A stretch of DNA of 64,000 nt from assembly GCF_000282195.1 (NCBI RefSeq), contig NZ_AKJT01000004.1, positions 40,114-104,113 on the forward strand, written 5' to 3'. Made by a program: the position numbers and the translations under genes. This document shows positions 16,657 to 24,867 of this stretch, piece by piece (position 1 is the first letter of the stretch; every line of letters starts with the position of its first letter). A model generated the notes under the pieces. That model was not told the DNA's origin. It saw nothing but the letters and a program-made list of their open reading frames with translations, and did no database searches. Source of the DNA: Pseudomonas sp. GM18 (GTDB lineage: Bacteria > Pseudomonadota > Gammaproteobacteria > Pseudomonadales > Pseudomonadaceae).

Positions 16657-17849
16657 ATATGCGCATCCATCCCAGCGTGCTGGATATCCCCAACCTCGAC
16701 GCAGCGCCCTATTACCAAACCGTGGGCTGGCAGGGTCAATTGCCGCAAATCAGGTTGCCCAGCGGCCACGTCGCCACTCACCTGACCGGATACGCCGATT
16801 GCAAGGCGTTTCTGGCCGACCCGAGCATCAGTCGAACCCTGTGTAACATCGAAAACGGCCCGACCTTTCTCCCCGGCCCGACTCAGCCGGAACTGTTGCT
16901 CAATCTGGACAACCCGGCTCACATGCGTTCCCGCGCGACCGTCGCGCGTGCTTTCAGCAAGCGTGGCCTGGAAAGCGTGCGCCAACACGTGACCACTGTG
17001 ACCGTCGACAGCATCGAGCAGATGCGCAAAGGCGTGACGCCGCCGGACCTGTTTGCCTCGGTGCTGGAGCGCCTGACTTCATCGACGGTGTGTCACATCC
17101 TCGGCATCCCCGAAGAGGACCGGCTGCTGTTCCGGCCCTGGAGCCAGATGATTCAATCGGCGCCACCGGACGATATCGTCGGCATCGAAGCAGCGGTCAA
17201 CGCCAGTTTCGATTACATGATGGACTTCGTGCAGGGCCGCAGGGAGGCGCATCCGGACGGCTTTATTCGCCAATATGTCGACCAGCGTCACACCCTGGAA
17301 GACCCACTGAGCGACCGGGAGTTTGTCGGCGTGCTGCTGGGTATTCTGCTTGGGGGCGACCATAACGCCCTGAGCGTGATGACTAAAAGTCTCTATACCT
17401 TGCTGTGTGCGCCATCGCTCTGGCAGCACGTCCGGGAAAACCCCGATCGAGCGCCGCAATTGATCGAAGAGCTCATTCGGCTGATTCCCATCGGCAAGTT
17501 ATCGGCGTTCCCTCGGATGACCACCCAGGCCCTGCAAACCAGCCGCGGCGTGATTGCGGCGAACACCACGGTGTACGCCAACGTGTTCCTCGCCAATCGC
17601 GACCCCAGCGTGTTCAACGCACCGCTGCTGATCAATCCCGACCGCCAGGACAAGGCCGCGCATATGCAATTCGGCCATGGCATCCACAGCTGCATGGGCC
17701 CGGCGCTAGCGCGCCTGGAAATAGCCACCGTGCTGTCGACCCTGGTACAGGCATTGCCCGACCTGGAACTGGCATGTGACCCGGCGTCGATCCGCTGGAT
17801 CAACGGTACGGTACTGCGCCGCCCCGACGAACTGCCCGTGCGTTTCTGA
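16653..17849 (+). CDS. Cytochrome P450
   Basis: A 398-residue soluble bacterial P450. The heme loop FGHGIHSCMG has ligand Cys347, and the K-helix ExxR is Glu273 and Arg276. The I-helix, normally [AG]Gx[DE]T, reads GGDHN (234-238), so the usual acid-alcohol pair is replaced by His-Asn. This is seen in P450s with unusual chemistry or substrate-assisted oxygen activation. The start overlaps the HAD stop as ATGA. A class I redox partner is not encoded nearby. It probably oxidises the acyl chain or ring late in the pathway, perhaps while carrier-bound. Confidence 0.88.
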   Translation: MNMRIHPSVLDIPNLDAAPYYQTVGWQGQLPQIRLPSGHVATHLTGYADCKAFLADPSISRTLCNIENGPTFLPGPTQPELLLNLDNPAHMRSRATVARAFSKRGLESVRQHVTTVTVDSIEQMRKGVTPPDLFASVLERLTSSTVCHILGIPEEDRLLFRPWSQMIQSAPPDDIVGIEAAVNASFDYMMDFVQGRREAHPDGFIRQYVDQRHTLEDPLSDREFVGVLLGILLGGDHNALSVMTKSLYTLLCAPSLWQHVRENPDRAPQLIEELIRLIPIGKLSAFPRMTTQALQTSRGVIAANTTVYANVFLANRDPSVFNAPLLINPDRQDKAAHMQFGHGIHSCMGPALARLEIATVLSTLVQALPDLELACDPASIRWINGTVLRRPDELPVRF

Positions 17850-17875
17850 TGCCATTTCAATCAAGGGAATAAGCC

Positions 17876-19231
17876 ATGATCTTTAAACCGCTGATAAACG
17901 GATTTGCGCAGTTTTCGAACCAGATCTTTCTGAATGACCCTGAACAGTCCTACACCTACGCCCAGTTGAGCGACGAGATCGGTGTTCAACTGGACTGGCT
18001 GGCCGCCAATGGCGTGCCCAGGCAAGCGGTAGTTTTCATGAGCGGCGACTTTTCGTTCGCGGGCATCGCGCTATTCCTGGCGCTGTACCAGAACGGCCAC
18101 ATCATTGCCCTCAACACCGCTGAAAACCCGGCGGAAATTCAAAACAAGCAGGCGGCGGCAAACCCTGAGTTTGTGATCGATATCGATACCCGTCAGATCC
18201 GGCCATGCGTCCGTGCTCAAGCTCCGGAAAACCCGATGATCGGCGAGCTTAAAAAACAGGGGCATGCCGGCCTGATTCTATTCAGCAGTGGCACCACCGG
18301 CACACCCAAGGCGATGTTGCATGACCTTGACCGACTGGTGGGCGAGTTTTCCGAAAAACGATCTCGTCGCCTCGATATCTTTCTGTTTTTACTGTTCGAT
18401 CATATCGGCGGCATCAATACGCTGTTGAACATACTTTCCATTGGCGGAACGGCAACGATCTCGGCCAGCAAAACCCCGGACACCGTTGCCCGCCTGATTG
18501 AAAAACACCGCATTACCGTGTTGCCGACCTCGCCGACATTCTTGAACCTGATGCTGATCAACCAGGTGTTCGACACCTGCAACCTCAGCAGCTTGCGCAT
18601 GATTACCTACGGCACGGAGCCGATGCCGGAGAGTTTGTTGCTCAAACTGCGCGAGCGCCTGCCACGGGTAAAATTTCTGCAGACCTTCGGCACCAGCGAG
18701 ACGGGCATTATCAACACCAGCTCGTTGTCGTCCGATAGCCTGTATATGCGCTTTCAGGAAGGCTCGAGTGAACACAAAATCGTCGATGGTGAGCTCTGGC
18801 TGCGCAGTGCGACTCAAGTCATGGGCTACCTTAACCACTCGATGGACAGCTTCACCGACGATGGCTGGTTCAAGACCGGCGACCTGGTGGAGGTCAATGC
18901 CGATGGTTACCTGAAAATCCTCGGTCGCAGCAAAGAGATCATTAACGTCGGTGGCGAGAAGGTCTACCCCGCGGAAGTTGAATCCGTGCTGCTTCGCCAT
19001 CCGCAAGTGCGTGATTGCAAGGCGTACGGAGAGGCCAATGGCTTGACCGGGCAATTCGTCGCTGCGCACATCGTCCTGGATAGCGACTATGGGGACTCGA
19101 CGGCGACGGTGCTGCGTGATATCCGGCACTTTGCCCGGCGGCTGATGGACGCCTATAAGGTGCCGGTACGCTTGAAGTCGGTGGAGGCTATCCAGTATTC
19201 GACGCGTTTCAAAAAGCTGCTGATCGACTGA
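17876..19231 (+). CDS. AMP-dependent acyl-CoA/acyl-ACP ligase
   Basis: A 451-residue adenylate-forming enzyme, at the short end for the ANL family. The phosphate loop is LFSSGTTGTPKAM (about 139-151), A5 is QTFGTSETG, A7-A8 is WFKTGDLVEV then GRSKEIINVGGEKVYPAEVE, and a terminal KK in RFKKLLID offers the catalytic lysine. The short N-terminal subdomain suggests an acid ligase with a small or carrier-bound acceptor. Placed last in the operon, it probably activates a free fatty or short-chain acid and loads a carrier protein. The substrate cannot be deduced. Confidence 0.85.
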   Translation: MIFKPLINGFAQFSNQIFLNDPEQSYTYAQLSDEIGVQLDWLAANGVPRQAVVFMSGDFSFAGIALFLALYQNGHIIALNTAENPAEIQNKQAAANPEFVIDIDTRQIRPCVRAQAPENPMIGELKKQGHAGLILFSSGTTGTPKAMLHDLDRLVGEFSEKRSRRLDIFLFLLFDHIGGINTLLNILSIGGTATISASKTPDTVARLIEKHRITVLPTSPTFLNLMLINQVFDTCNLSSLRMITYGTEPMPESLLLKLRERLPRVKFLQTFGTSETGIINTSSLSSDSLYMRFQEGSSEHKIVDGELWLRSATQVMGYLNHSMDSFTDDGWFKTGDLVEVNADGYLKILGRSKEIINVGGEKVYPAEVESVLLRHPQVRDCKAYGEANGLTGQFVAAHIVLDSDYGDSTATVLRDIRHFARRLMDAYKVPVRLKSVEAIQYSTRFKKLLID

Positions 19232-19257
19232 GTCTGTGGCGTGCCCTGAAGGAGCGA

Positions 19258-20160
19258 TCAGCCGCCTTCAGGGCTGCTCATCAGTTGCGCTTCACCGAGA
19301 AAATCAATGAACGCGCGGGTCTTGGGTGACAGCAAGCGGCTTGGCGACCAGACAATCCAGAAATCCCCCTCCAGGCTCAATTCGGGCAACACCCTGATCA
19401 ATTCGTGGCTGGCCAGGTATTCCTGAATGACGAAGTCAGGCAGGTAGGCCAGGCCCAGGCCATTACGGCACGCTGCCAGGACCGCTTCCACGCTGTTCAT
19501 GACCACCGTGGTTTCCAGGCTGATCTTGACGGTGTCGCCATTGACCTTCAGCCACCAGGGCTGAAGTTTGCCGTTCGAGGGAAATTTATAGGCGATGCCT
19601 TTGTAGTGCTGGAGATCCTCGACGCTCTTTGCTGTGCCGTGGCGCTGCAGGTAGTCGGGCGCTGCGCACAAGACAAACCTGAACGTGCAGATTCTTTTCG
19701 CCGCGAGGCTGGAATCGGGCAGTTCGCCGCTTCGGATCACGGCATCAAAGGCTTCATCGACCACATCGACCAGTCGGTCGCTGAAGTCCAGATCCAGTTC
19801 GATTTCCGGATAGCGCTGGTAAAACTCGCGCAAGATACCTGAGATCAGACGATAGCCCACAGCCGGCAAACTGATTCGCAGACGCCCTCTGGGGCGGGTC
19901 TTGGAGTGGGAAAGCGCGGCCTCGGCATCCTGCAATTGCTGGAGCAAGGTCCGGCAACGACCAAAAAAATCCAGGCCTTCGCTGGTCAGGCTGATTTGCC
20001 TGGTACTACGGTGGAACAAGCGCACGCCAATCCGCTCTTCAAGACGGCTGACACTTTTTCCTACTGCAGAAGACGAGATGCCCAGCGCTCTGCCCGCCAG
20101 GGTAAAACTTTGATTTTCCGCTGCCCGCACAAAAGCAATCAACCCGCTCAGATTATCCAT
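19258..20160 (-). CDS. LysR-family regulator, right flank of biosynthetic cluster
   Basis: A 300-residue LysR protein closely related to the one at 7856-8779. Both begin [MV]D-LSG-I-FV and share RALGISxSAVGK and the HRSTR wing region. It converges on the ligase gene, ending 26 bases from it. Having two paralogous regulators, one at each end, suggests either hierarchical control or that a duplicated regulator marks the cluster edges. No operator is evident in the 270 bases between its start and ssrA. Confidence 0.85.
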   Translation of the reverse strand: MDNLSGLIAFVRAAENQSFTLAGRALGISSSAVGKSVSRLEERIGVRLFHRSTRQISLTSEGLDFFGRCRTLLQQLQDAEAALSHSKTRPRGRLRISLPAVGYRLISGILREFYQRYPEIELDLDFSDRLVDVVDEAFDAVIRSGELPDSSLAAKRICTFRFVLCAAPDYLQRHGTAKSVEDLQHYKGIAYKFPSNGKLQPWWLKVNGDTVKISLETTVVMNSVEAVLAACRNGLGLAYLPDFVIQEYLASHELIRVLPELSLEGDFWIVWSPSRLLSPKTRAFIDFLGEAQLMSSPEGG

Positions 20161-20399
20161 ATTCCGTGTCCGCCCACTTATTGGGGAGGGGGTCGATAGC
20201 AGACCTATTGAGGCTTCAGAATTCGACAGGTCAAAAGAGAGGCATCGCTGCTTTATTCTTGGGAATTAAACAGCACTTCTCCCGCCTATTCGTCGATTTC
20301 GGAGTCTGACGTGACGCCACAGAGAGAGCAACCATTTTGTCTGTGGAGCGGTGAGTCGATAGTAATACCGGGTAGCGTTACCAGATTTCAGGCACAAAA

Positions 20400-20421
20400 A
20401 AAGACGTCCGTGGACGTCTTT
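20400..20421 (-). terminator. ssrA terminator
   Basis: On the minus strand AAAGACGTCC, a 2-base loop and GGACGTCTTT are followed by a T-run. It lies 11 bases after the mature 3' end of tmRNA. Confidence 0.85.
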
Positions 20422-20432
20422 AGATGATGAAG

Positions 20433-20822
20433 TGGTGGAGCCGGGGGGATTTGAACCCCCGTCCGCCAGTACTCCGCTGTCGGTACTACATGCGTAGCCG
20501 TGTCTATTAAGTTAACCCTCAGCGACCCGACGGGCAGGGTGCTTTGGGCGAGTTGTGTAAGTTTTAGCCGCTTCGTCCACAACGTACTGCACGGCGATTC
20601 TGTTCTATATGACAATCATTTTGGGTTTACAGACATCCCCTGATGATTGCTGGCACCGAAGTAGCCAGAAGTGCATGTCAGCTGCAATTAAGCAGCGAGA
20701 GCAGCACCGTATTGGTCGTCATTGGCAACTATAAGTAGTTGCAACAGTGGATTTACGAGTTCTGTTACCAACTCGGCATGCACCTAAAGTTTCGCAACCG
20801 GCGTCGAATCCTAAACGGCCCC
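20433..20822 (-). ncRNA. ssrA: tmRNA
   Basis: Transfer-messenger RNA of about 390 nt. The 5' end GGGGCCG pairs with CGGCTCC just before the 3' ACCA. GATTCGAC lies near the 5' end. The tag reading frame starts at GCC (20726) and runs to TAA (20688), encoding ANDDQYGAALAA. It rescues stalled ribosomes together with SmpB, encoded about 9.3 kb away. The 3' end is also a frequent integration site for mobile elements; the proposed island abuts it here. Confidence 0.95.
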
Positions 20823-20938
20823 GAACCTGCTGTGCGTAACCAGCAGGTAAGCGCAGTGTACGCCAATGCGCGTGGCGAGTCGACCTCCTGTCCTTACCTG
20901 TGTGTCAGGGCCAACGGCGGATTGGCTCTGGCCCGGCC

Positions 20939-21214
20939 CTAATGGCTATTCATGTGGCTTTGAATGTCCTGGAGCGCTTGCTGCGCCAAGGAAACACATT
21001 CTTTGTCATTGTTGGAAGCGTGGGCGGCCTTGGCTTGTTCGGCCTTGGTGATGACGACACCTTTGGTGGCGGCGTCCAGCGTGGCAGCGCTGGACAGCTT
21101 GCTGTTGACTTCCTGGAGCTTCATTACGCATTGATCGCTATCGTTTGAGGCGTATGCGGAGGAGGCCAGCATTGTTGCAGCGATGAGCAGTCCAGCCAGG
21201 GCGGAACGCTTCAT
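20939..21214 (-). CDS. Small exported protein of unknown function
   Basis: A 91-residue protein with an N-terminal signal peptide, MKRSALAGLLIAATMLASSAYA, probably cleaved after AYA. The mature 69 residues are Ala-, Ser- and Lys-rich and helical, with two cysteines (DQCVMKL and KECVSLA) that could form a disulfide in the periplasm. GGAG lies near the ATG on the minus strand. I do not recognise the family. It stands alone between ssrA and the lactate operon. Confidence 0.65.
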   Translation of the reverse strand: MKRSALAGLLIAATMLASSAYASNDSDQCVMKLQEVNSKLSSAATLDAATKGVVITKAEQAKAAHASNNDKECVSLAQQALQDIQSHMNSH

Positions 21215-21348
21215 GGGTATCTCCTGGAACGGGGGTGGGGATTGGGGCCACGCTTATTGGGGCTTAACAAATGGACTGTGACGGCGTGCAAGGGTTCTAT
21301 ATTCGCTTGCGAGGGAGTGCAAGATTTTTCTGGGAGGCGGGGGCTAAA

Positions 21349-21368
21349 AAGGGGCAAAAACGCCCCTT
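21349..21368 (-). terminator. Terminator of the lactate operon
   Basis: AAGGGGC and GCCCCTT form the stem around a 6-base loop, with T-runs on both strands. It lies 20 bases past the dld stop codon. Confidence 0.75.
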
Positions 21369-21388
21369 CTTTTTTTTGTGCTTCGGTG

Positions 21389-24199
21389 TCAGACCGCTCT
21401 GGCCCGGGTCACCCGATCCACCAGATAGACCAGCCCATGGTAGTCAATTCCACCGTGTTGTGTCAGACCGATCTCACAGGTGCGGCTGGTGGAAATCCCC
21501 TCGCTGCATTGCTGTACCGCGTCCTTCAGCGTGCGCAATGAATGCGCGTTCAATTCCGGGGTGGTAAAGCCCTTGTCACCGGCAAAACCGCAGCAGTGAA
21601 TGCCTTCCGGAATGACCACGTTTTTACTGCACTTGCGCGCCAGATCGATCAACGCCTGGCTCTCGCCAAGATGCTGCGTGCTGCACGTGACGTGCACCGC
21701 GATCGGCGCTTCTTGCGGGGTGAAGTCCAGTCGATCGATCAAATGCGTACGAATGAAACGCACCGGGTCGTACAGGTCCAGTCGCACGTCGCCCAGGTCC
21801 TGAACCAGCCGCAAGGTGCAGGGGCTGGTGTCGCAGTAGATCGGATCGAGCCCGCCACGGCTGGCGTGCAGCAGCGCGCCGATCAGTTCCTGACGTTTGT
21901 GTTCGGCCTGTTCGGCATAGCCCTTGGAAGCGAATGGCTGGCCACAGCAGAGGTTGTCCTGATTGTCTGGAAAGACTACCTGGTAACCGGCCTTTTCCAG
22001 CAGGCCACGGGTTTTGTCGTACAGCGACATTTGCTCTTTATCACCCGCCGCCGGGCCCATGACCCGCGACACGCAGGCCGCCAGATACACCACCCGAGGG
22101 CGTTCGTCCGACACGCTCGGGCTGAAACGAATGGCCTTTTCTGGTTGTGGCATGGCGTTGGTCCATTGTGGGACCTGGCCTTTGGATAGGCGCGTCAACG
22201 TTGCCGACAGTTTTGCCAAACGTGGAGCCCCCAGCAGCATCCGCGCACCGTTGGCGACGTGCAGGGTGAAGCGTGCGCCTTGCAACGCAGTGGCGAAATT
22301 ACCTTCAATCCAGTTGGCGGTTTTCGTATGGGTCGCGTTACGGCCACGGAGCTTTTTCACCAGCTCGCCAGTGTTGATTCCTACAGGACAACGTTGTGCA
22401 CACAGGCCCGTGGCGGCGCAGGTATCGATGCCCTGATATTCGTAGGCCTGTTCCAGTTCGGCGGTGTCTATGCCGGCGCGCTTCTTCGCCTGGATGTCAC
22501 GCCAGATCACGATGCGCTGGCGTGGGCTCAAAGTCAGGCCTTTTGACGGGCATACCGGTTCGCAGAAACCGCACTCGATGCACTTATCCACAATCTCATC
22601 GGCGGCGGGCAACGGTTTCAGATGTTTGAGGTGGATCTGCGGATCGTCGCTGAGCACCACGTCGGGGTTGAGAATGCCGTTGGGGTCGAGCAGGCGTTTG
22701 AGTTGCCACATCAACTGGTAGGCGTCGCTGCCCCATTCCAGTTCGACAAAGGGCGCCATGTTGCGACCGGTGCCGTGTTCGGCTTTCAACGAACCGCCGA
22801 ACTCCACGGCCACCAACTGCGCCACGTCATCCATGAACGCCTGGTAGCGTGCGACTTCTTCCGCGCTATTGAAGCCTTGGGTGAAGACGAAGTGCAGATT
22901 GCCTTCCAGGGCGTGTCCGAAAAGGATCGCTTCGTCGTAGTGATGTTTGTCGAACAGCTCGATCAAGCGGTTCACGCCGATGGCCAACTGCTCCACCGGG
23001 AAGGTCACGTCTTCGATGATCACCGTGGTGCCGGTTTTGCGCACTGCGCCGACGGCGGGGAAGGTGTCTTTACGGATTGCCCAGAGCCGGGCGTTTTCCA
23101 GCGGGTCTTCGGTGAAGTCGACTTGTTTCTCTACCGGGAATCCCATCAGCGACGCCATGATTTGCGCCAGTTGTTCCTGCAGCAAAGTGGAAGAGGCGGC
23201 GCGGGATTCGATCAGCAGGGCGCAGGCGTTGGTCGACAGTTGTTGTACGAAAGCCGGCATGCCGGGCTTGTCCTGCACCGAGCGCAGACTGCGACGGTCC
23301 AGCAATTCCACGGCCGACACCGGTTGGCTTTTTAATACAGTGACGGCGTTGCAGCAGGTTTCTACGTCCGGGAACACGATCAGCGCCGACGCCTTGTTCG
23401 GGTGATCGATCACCGTGTCGTAGGTCACCGCGCTGATGAACCCGAGCGTGCCTTCGGAACCCACCAGCAAGTGGCTCAAGATATCCACAGGCTCGTCAAA
23501 ATCCACCAGGGCATTGAGTGACAGCCCGGTGGTGTTTTTCAGACGGTATTTGTGGCGAATTTTCGCAGCCAGTTCGGCATTGGCGCGGGTCTCGCGGCCC
23601 AACGTCGCCAGACGCTCCAGCAGTTCGGCGTGGCTCTCTCGGAACGCCGCAACACTGCTGGCGTCTTCGGTATCGAGACGGCTGCCATCGGCCAGTACCA
23701 GACGAATACCGGCCAGGGTGTGATAGGTATTTTGCGCTGTGCCGCAGCACATGCCGCTGGCATTGTTGGCGACGATGCCGCCGATTTTGCAGGCGTTGAT
23801 CGACGCCGGGTCCGGACCGATCTTGCGTCCGAACGGAGCCAGCCAAGCATTGGCCTGGGCGCCGATCACGCCCGGTTGCAGACGGATTCGCGTGCCCTGG
23901 CCACGGATCTCGCGACCGTTCCAGTTGTCCCCCAGCACGATCAGCACCGAGTCACTGATAGCCTGGCCAGACAGGCTGGTGCCGGCGGCGCGGAAGGTCA
24001 CCGGGACTTGGTCCCGCTGCGCCAGTTTGAGCAGCGCCACCACTTCGTCTTCGGACTCGACGCGAATCACCAGTTTTGGAATCAGCCGATAGAAACTGGC
24101 GTCGGTGCCGAAGGCCAGAGTCGACAGCGGGTCGTCGAAACGTCGTGCTTCGGGAATCAGTTGCTGCGCATCGCGCAGGAAAGCCGCCGGTAGACTCAT
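21389..24199 (-). CDS. dld: FAD/Fe-S D-lactate dehydrogenase (Dld-II type)
   Basis: A 936-residue fusion. The N-terminal FAD-binding domain (about 1-470) includes VTFRAAGTSLSGQA and NNASGMCCG. The C-terminal part has ferredoxin-like clusters, CIECGFCEPVCP and CAATGLCAQRCP, then cysteine-rich CCG domains (LCCGQPF, HCCGFAGDKGF). This matches the respiratory D-lactate dehydrogenase described beside lldEFG in Shewanella, which passes electrons to the quinone pool. The start at MSLPAAF overlaps the lldG stop as ATGA; longer frames lack support. Other substrates such as D-2-hydroxyglutarate or glycolate are possible for this fold, but the operon favours D-lactate. Confidence 0.88.
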   Translation of the reverse strand: MSLPAAFLRDAQQLIPEARRFDDPLSTLAFGTDASFYRLIPKLVIRVESEDEVVALLKLAQRDQVPVTFRAAGTSLSGQAISDSVLIVLGDNWNGREIRGQGTRIRLQPGVIGAQANAWLAPFGRKIGPDPASINACKIGGIVANNASGMCCGTAQNTYHTLAGIRLVLADGSRLDTEDASSVAAFRESHAELLERLATLGRETRANAELAAKIRHKYRLKNTTGLSLNALVDFDEPVDILSHLLVGSEGTLGFISAVTYDTVIDHPNKASALIVFPDVETCCNAVTVLKSQPVSAVELLDRRSLRSVQDKPGMPAFVQQLSTNACALLIESRAASSTLLQEQLAQIMASLMGFPVEKQVDFTEDPLENARLWAIRKDTFPAVGAVRKTGTTVIIEDVTFPVEQLAIGVNRLIELFDKHHYDEAILFGHALEGNLHFVFTQGFNSAEEVARYQAFMDDVAQLVAVEFGGSLKAEHGTGRNMAPFVELEWGSDAYQLMWQLKRLLDPNGILNPDVVLSDDPQIHLKHLKPLPAADEIVDKCIECGFCEPVCPSKGLTLSPRQRIVIWRDIQAKKRAGIDTAELEQAYEYQGIDTCAATGLCAQRCPVGINTGELVKKLRGRNATHTKTANWIEGNFATALQGARFTLHVANGARMLLGAPRLAKLSATLTRLSKGQVPQWTNAMPQPEKAIRFSPSVSDERPRVVYLAACVSRVMGPAAGDKEQMSLYDKTRGLLEKAGYQVVFPDNQDNLCCGQPFASKGYAEQAEHKRQELIGALLHASRGGLDPIYCDTSPCTLRLVQDLGDVRLDLYDPVRFIRTHLIDRLDFTPQEAPIAVHVTCSTQHLGESQALIDLARKCSKNVVIPEGIHCCGFAGDKGFTTPELNAHSLRTLKDAVQQCSEGISTSRTCEIGLTQHGGIDYHGLVYLVDRVTRARAV

Positions 24200-24867
24200 T
24201 GGTCCTCCCGGATCAGCACCACCAGGTCTTTCGGGCCGTGGGCGCCGTAAGCCAGCACTTGCTCGATGTCGGCAGTCTTCGACGGGCCGGACACCAGCAA
24301 GGCGTTGGTCGGCATGCCTTGGGCCCATTCGAATTCCTGCTGCACCTGATAGAAGTTGTCGCGAATTTCACTGGCCTTGAGCAGGGCGAAATGCACCGGT
24401 GGCACCAGGCTCATCAACCGCGGTTCTTCCCGCGTCGGCCAGAGAATCAGGCTACCGGTCGCAGCGATCGCGCCGAGGGTGGTGGTCAGGCTGGCCGGGG
24501 TGTCGTTGAACAACTCGGCTTTCCATTCCTCGACCGGGCGGTTGTAGGCTTTGAGCGCTGGCAGGCCAGGATTTTTCGCCCAATGCTCGGTGATGCGCTG
24601 CCCGTGAGGTGTCGTCGGCGCAATCAGCAGGCTCGGCAATTGGCGATCCCGCAGCAACTGTGCGAGCAATTCGGGCCAGCCTTCTCTGGACGTCAGGTGA
24701 ATTTCGGTGTGCACCGCTTCCATCAGTTTGCGCAGTTGCGAGATGCGCTGTTCCGGTGTGTAGGTGTAGGGCTCGGTCACCAGTTCGACATCGAAGTTGT
24801 CAGCCACCGGCGTGGTGCCCGTCAGACTGTTGCGCAACTTGGCGAGGATATTTTGTTTGGCGCTCAT
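24196..24867 (-). CDS. lldG: L-lactate utilisation protein LldG/LutC
   Basis: A 223-residue LUD-domain protein. It forms the third part of the LldEFG (LutABC) L-lactate oxidising complex. Conserved LUD patterns include ATGSLILW and HGPKDLVVLI near the C-terminus. The ATG shares one base with the lldF stop (TGATG), so the genes are coupled. Deleting any one of the three blocks L-lactate growth in the organisms where they were studied. Confidence 0.88.
   Translation of the reverse strand: MSAKQNILAKLRNSLTGTTPVADNFDVELVTEPYTYTPEQRISQLRKLMEAVHTEIHLTSREGWPELLAQLLRDRQLPSLLIAPTTPHGQRITEHWAKNPGLPALKAYNRPVEEWKAELFNDTPASLTTTLGAIAATGSLILWPTREEPRLMSLVPPVHFALLKASEIRDNFYQVQQEFEWAQGMPTNALLVSGPSKTADIEQVLAYGAHGPKDLVVLIREDQ

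Noticed and set aside
20388..20615. Open frame of 75 codons across the ssrA 3' half
   Set aside because: It lies within tmRNA and its terminator. The tmRNA structure and tag explain the sequence fully.
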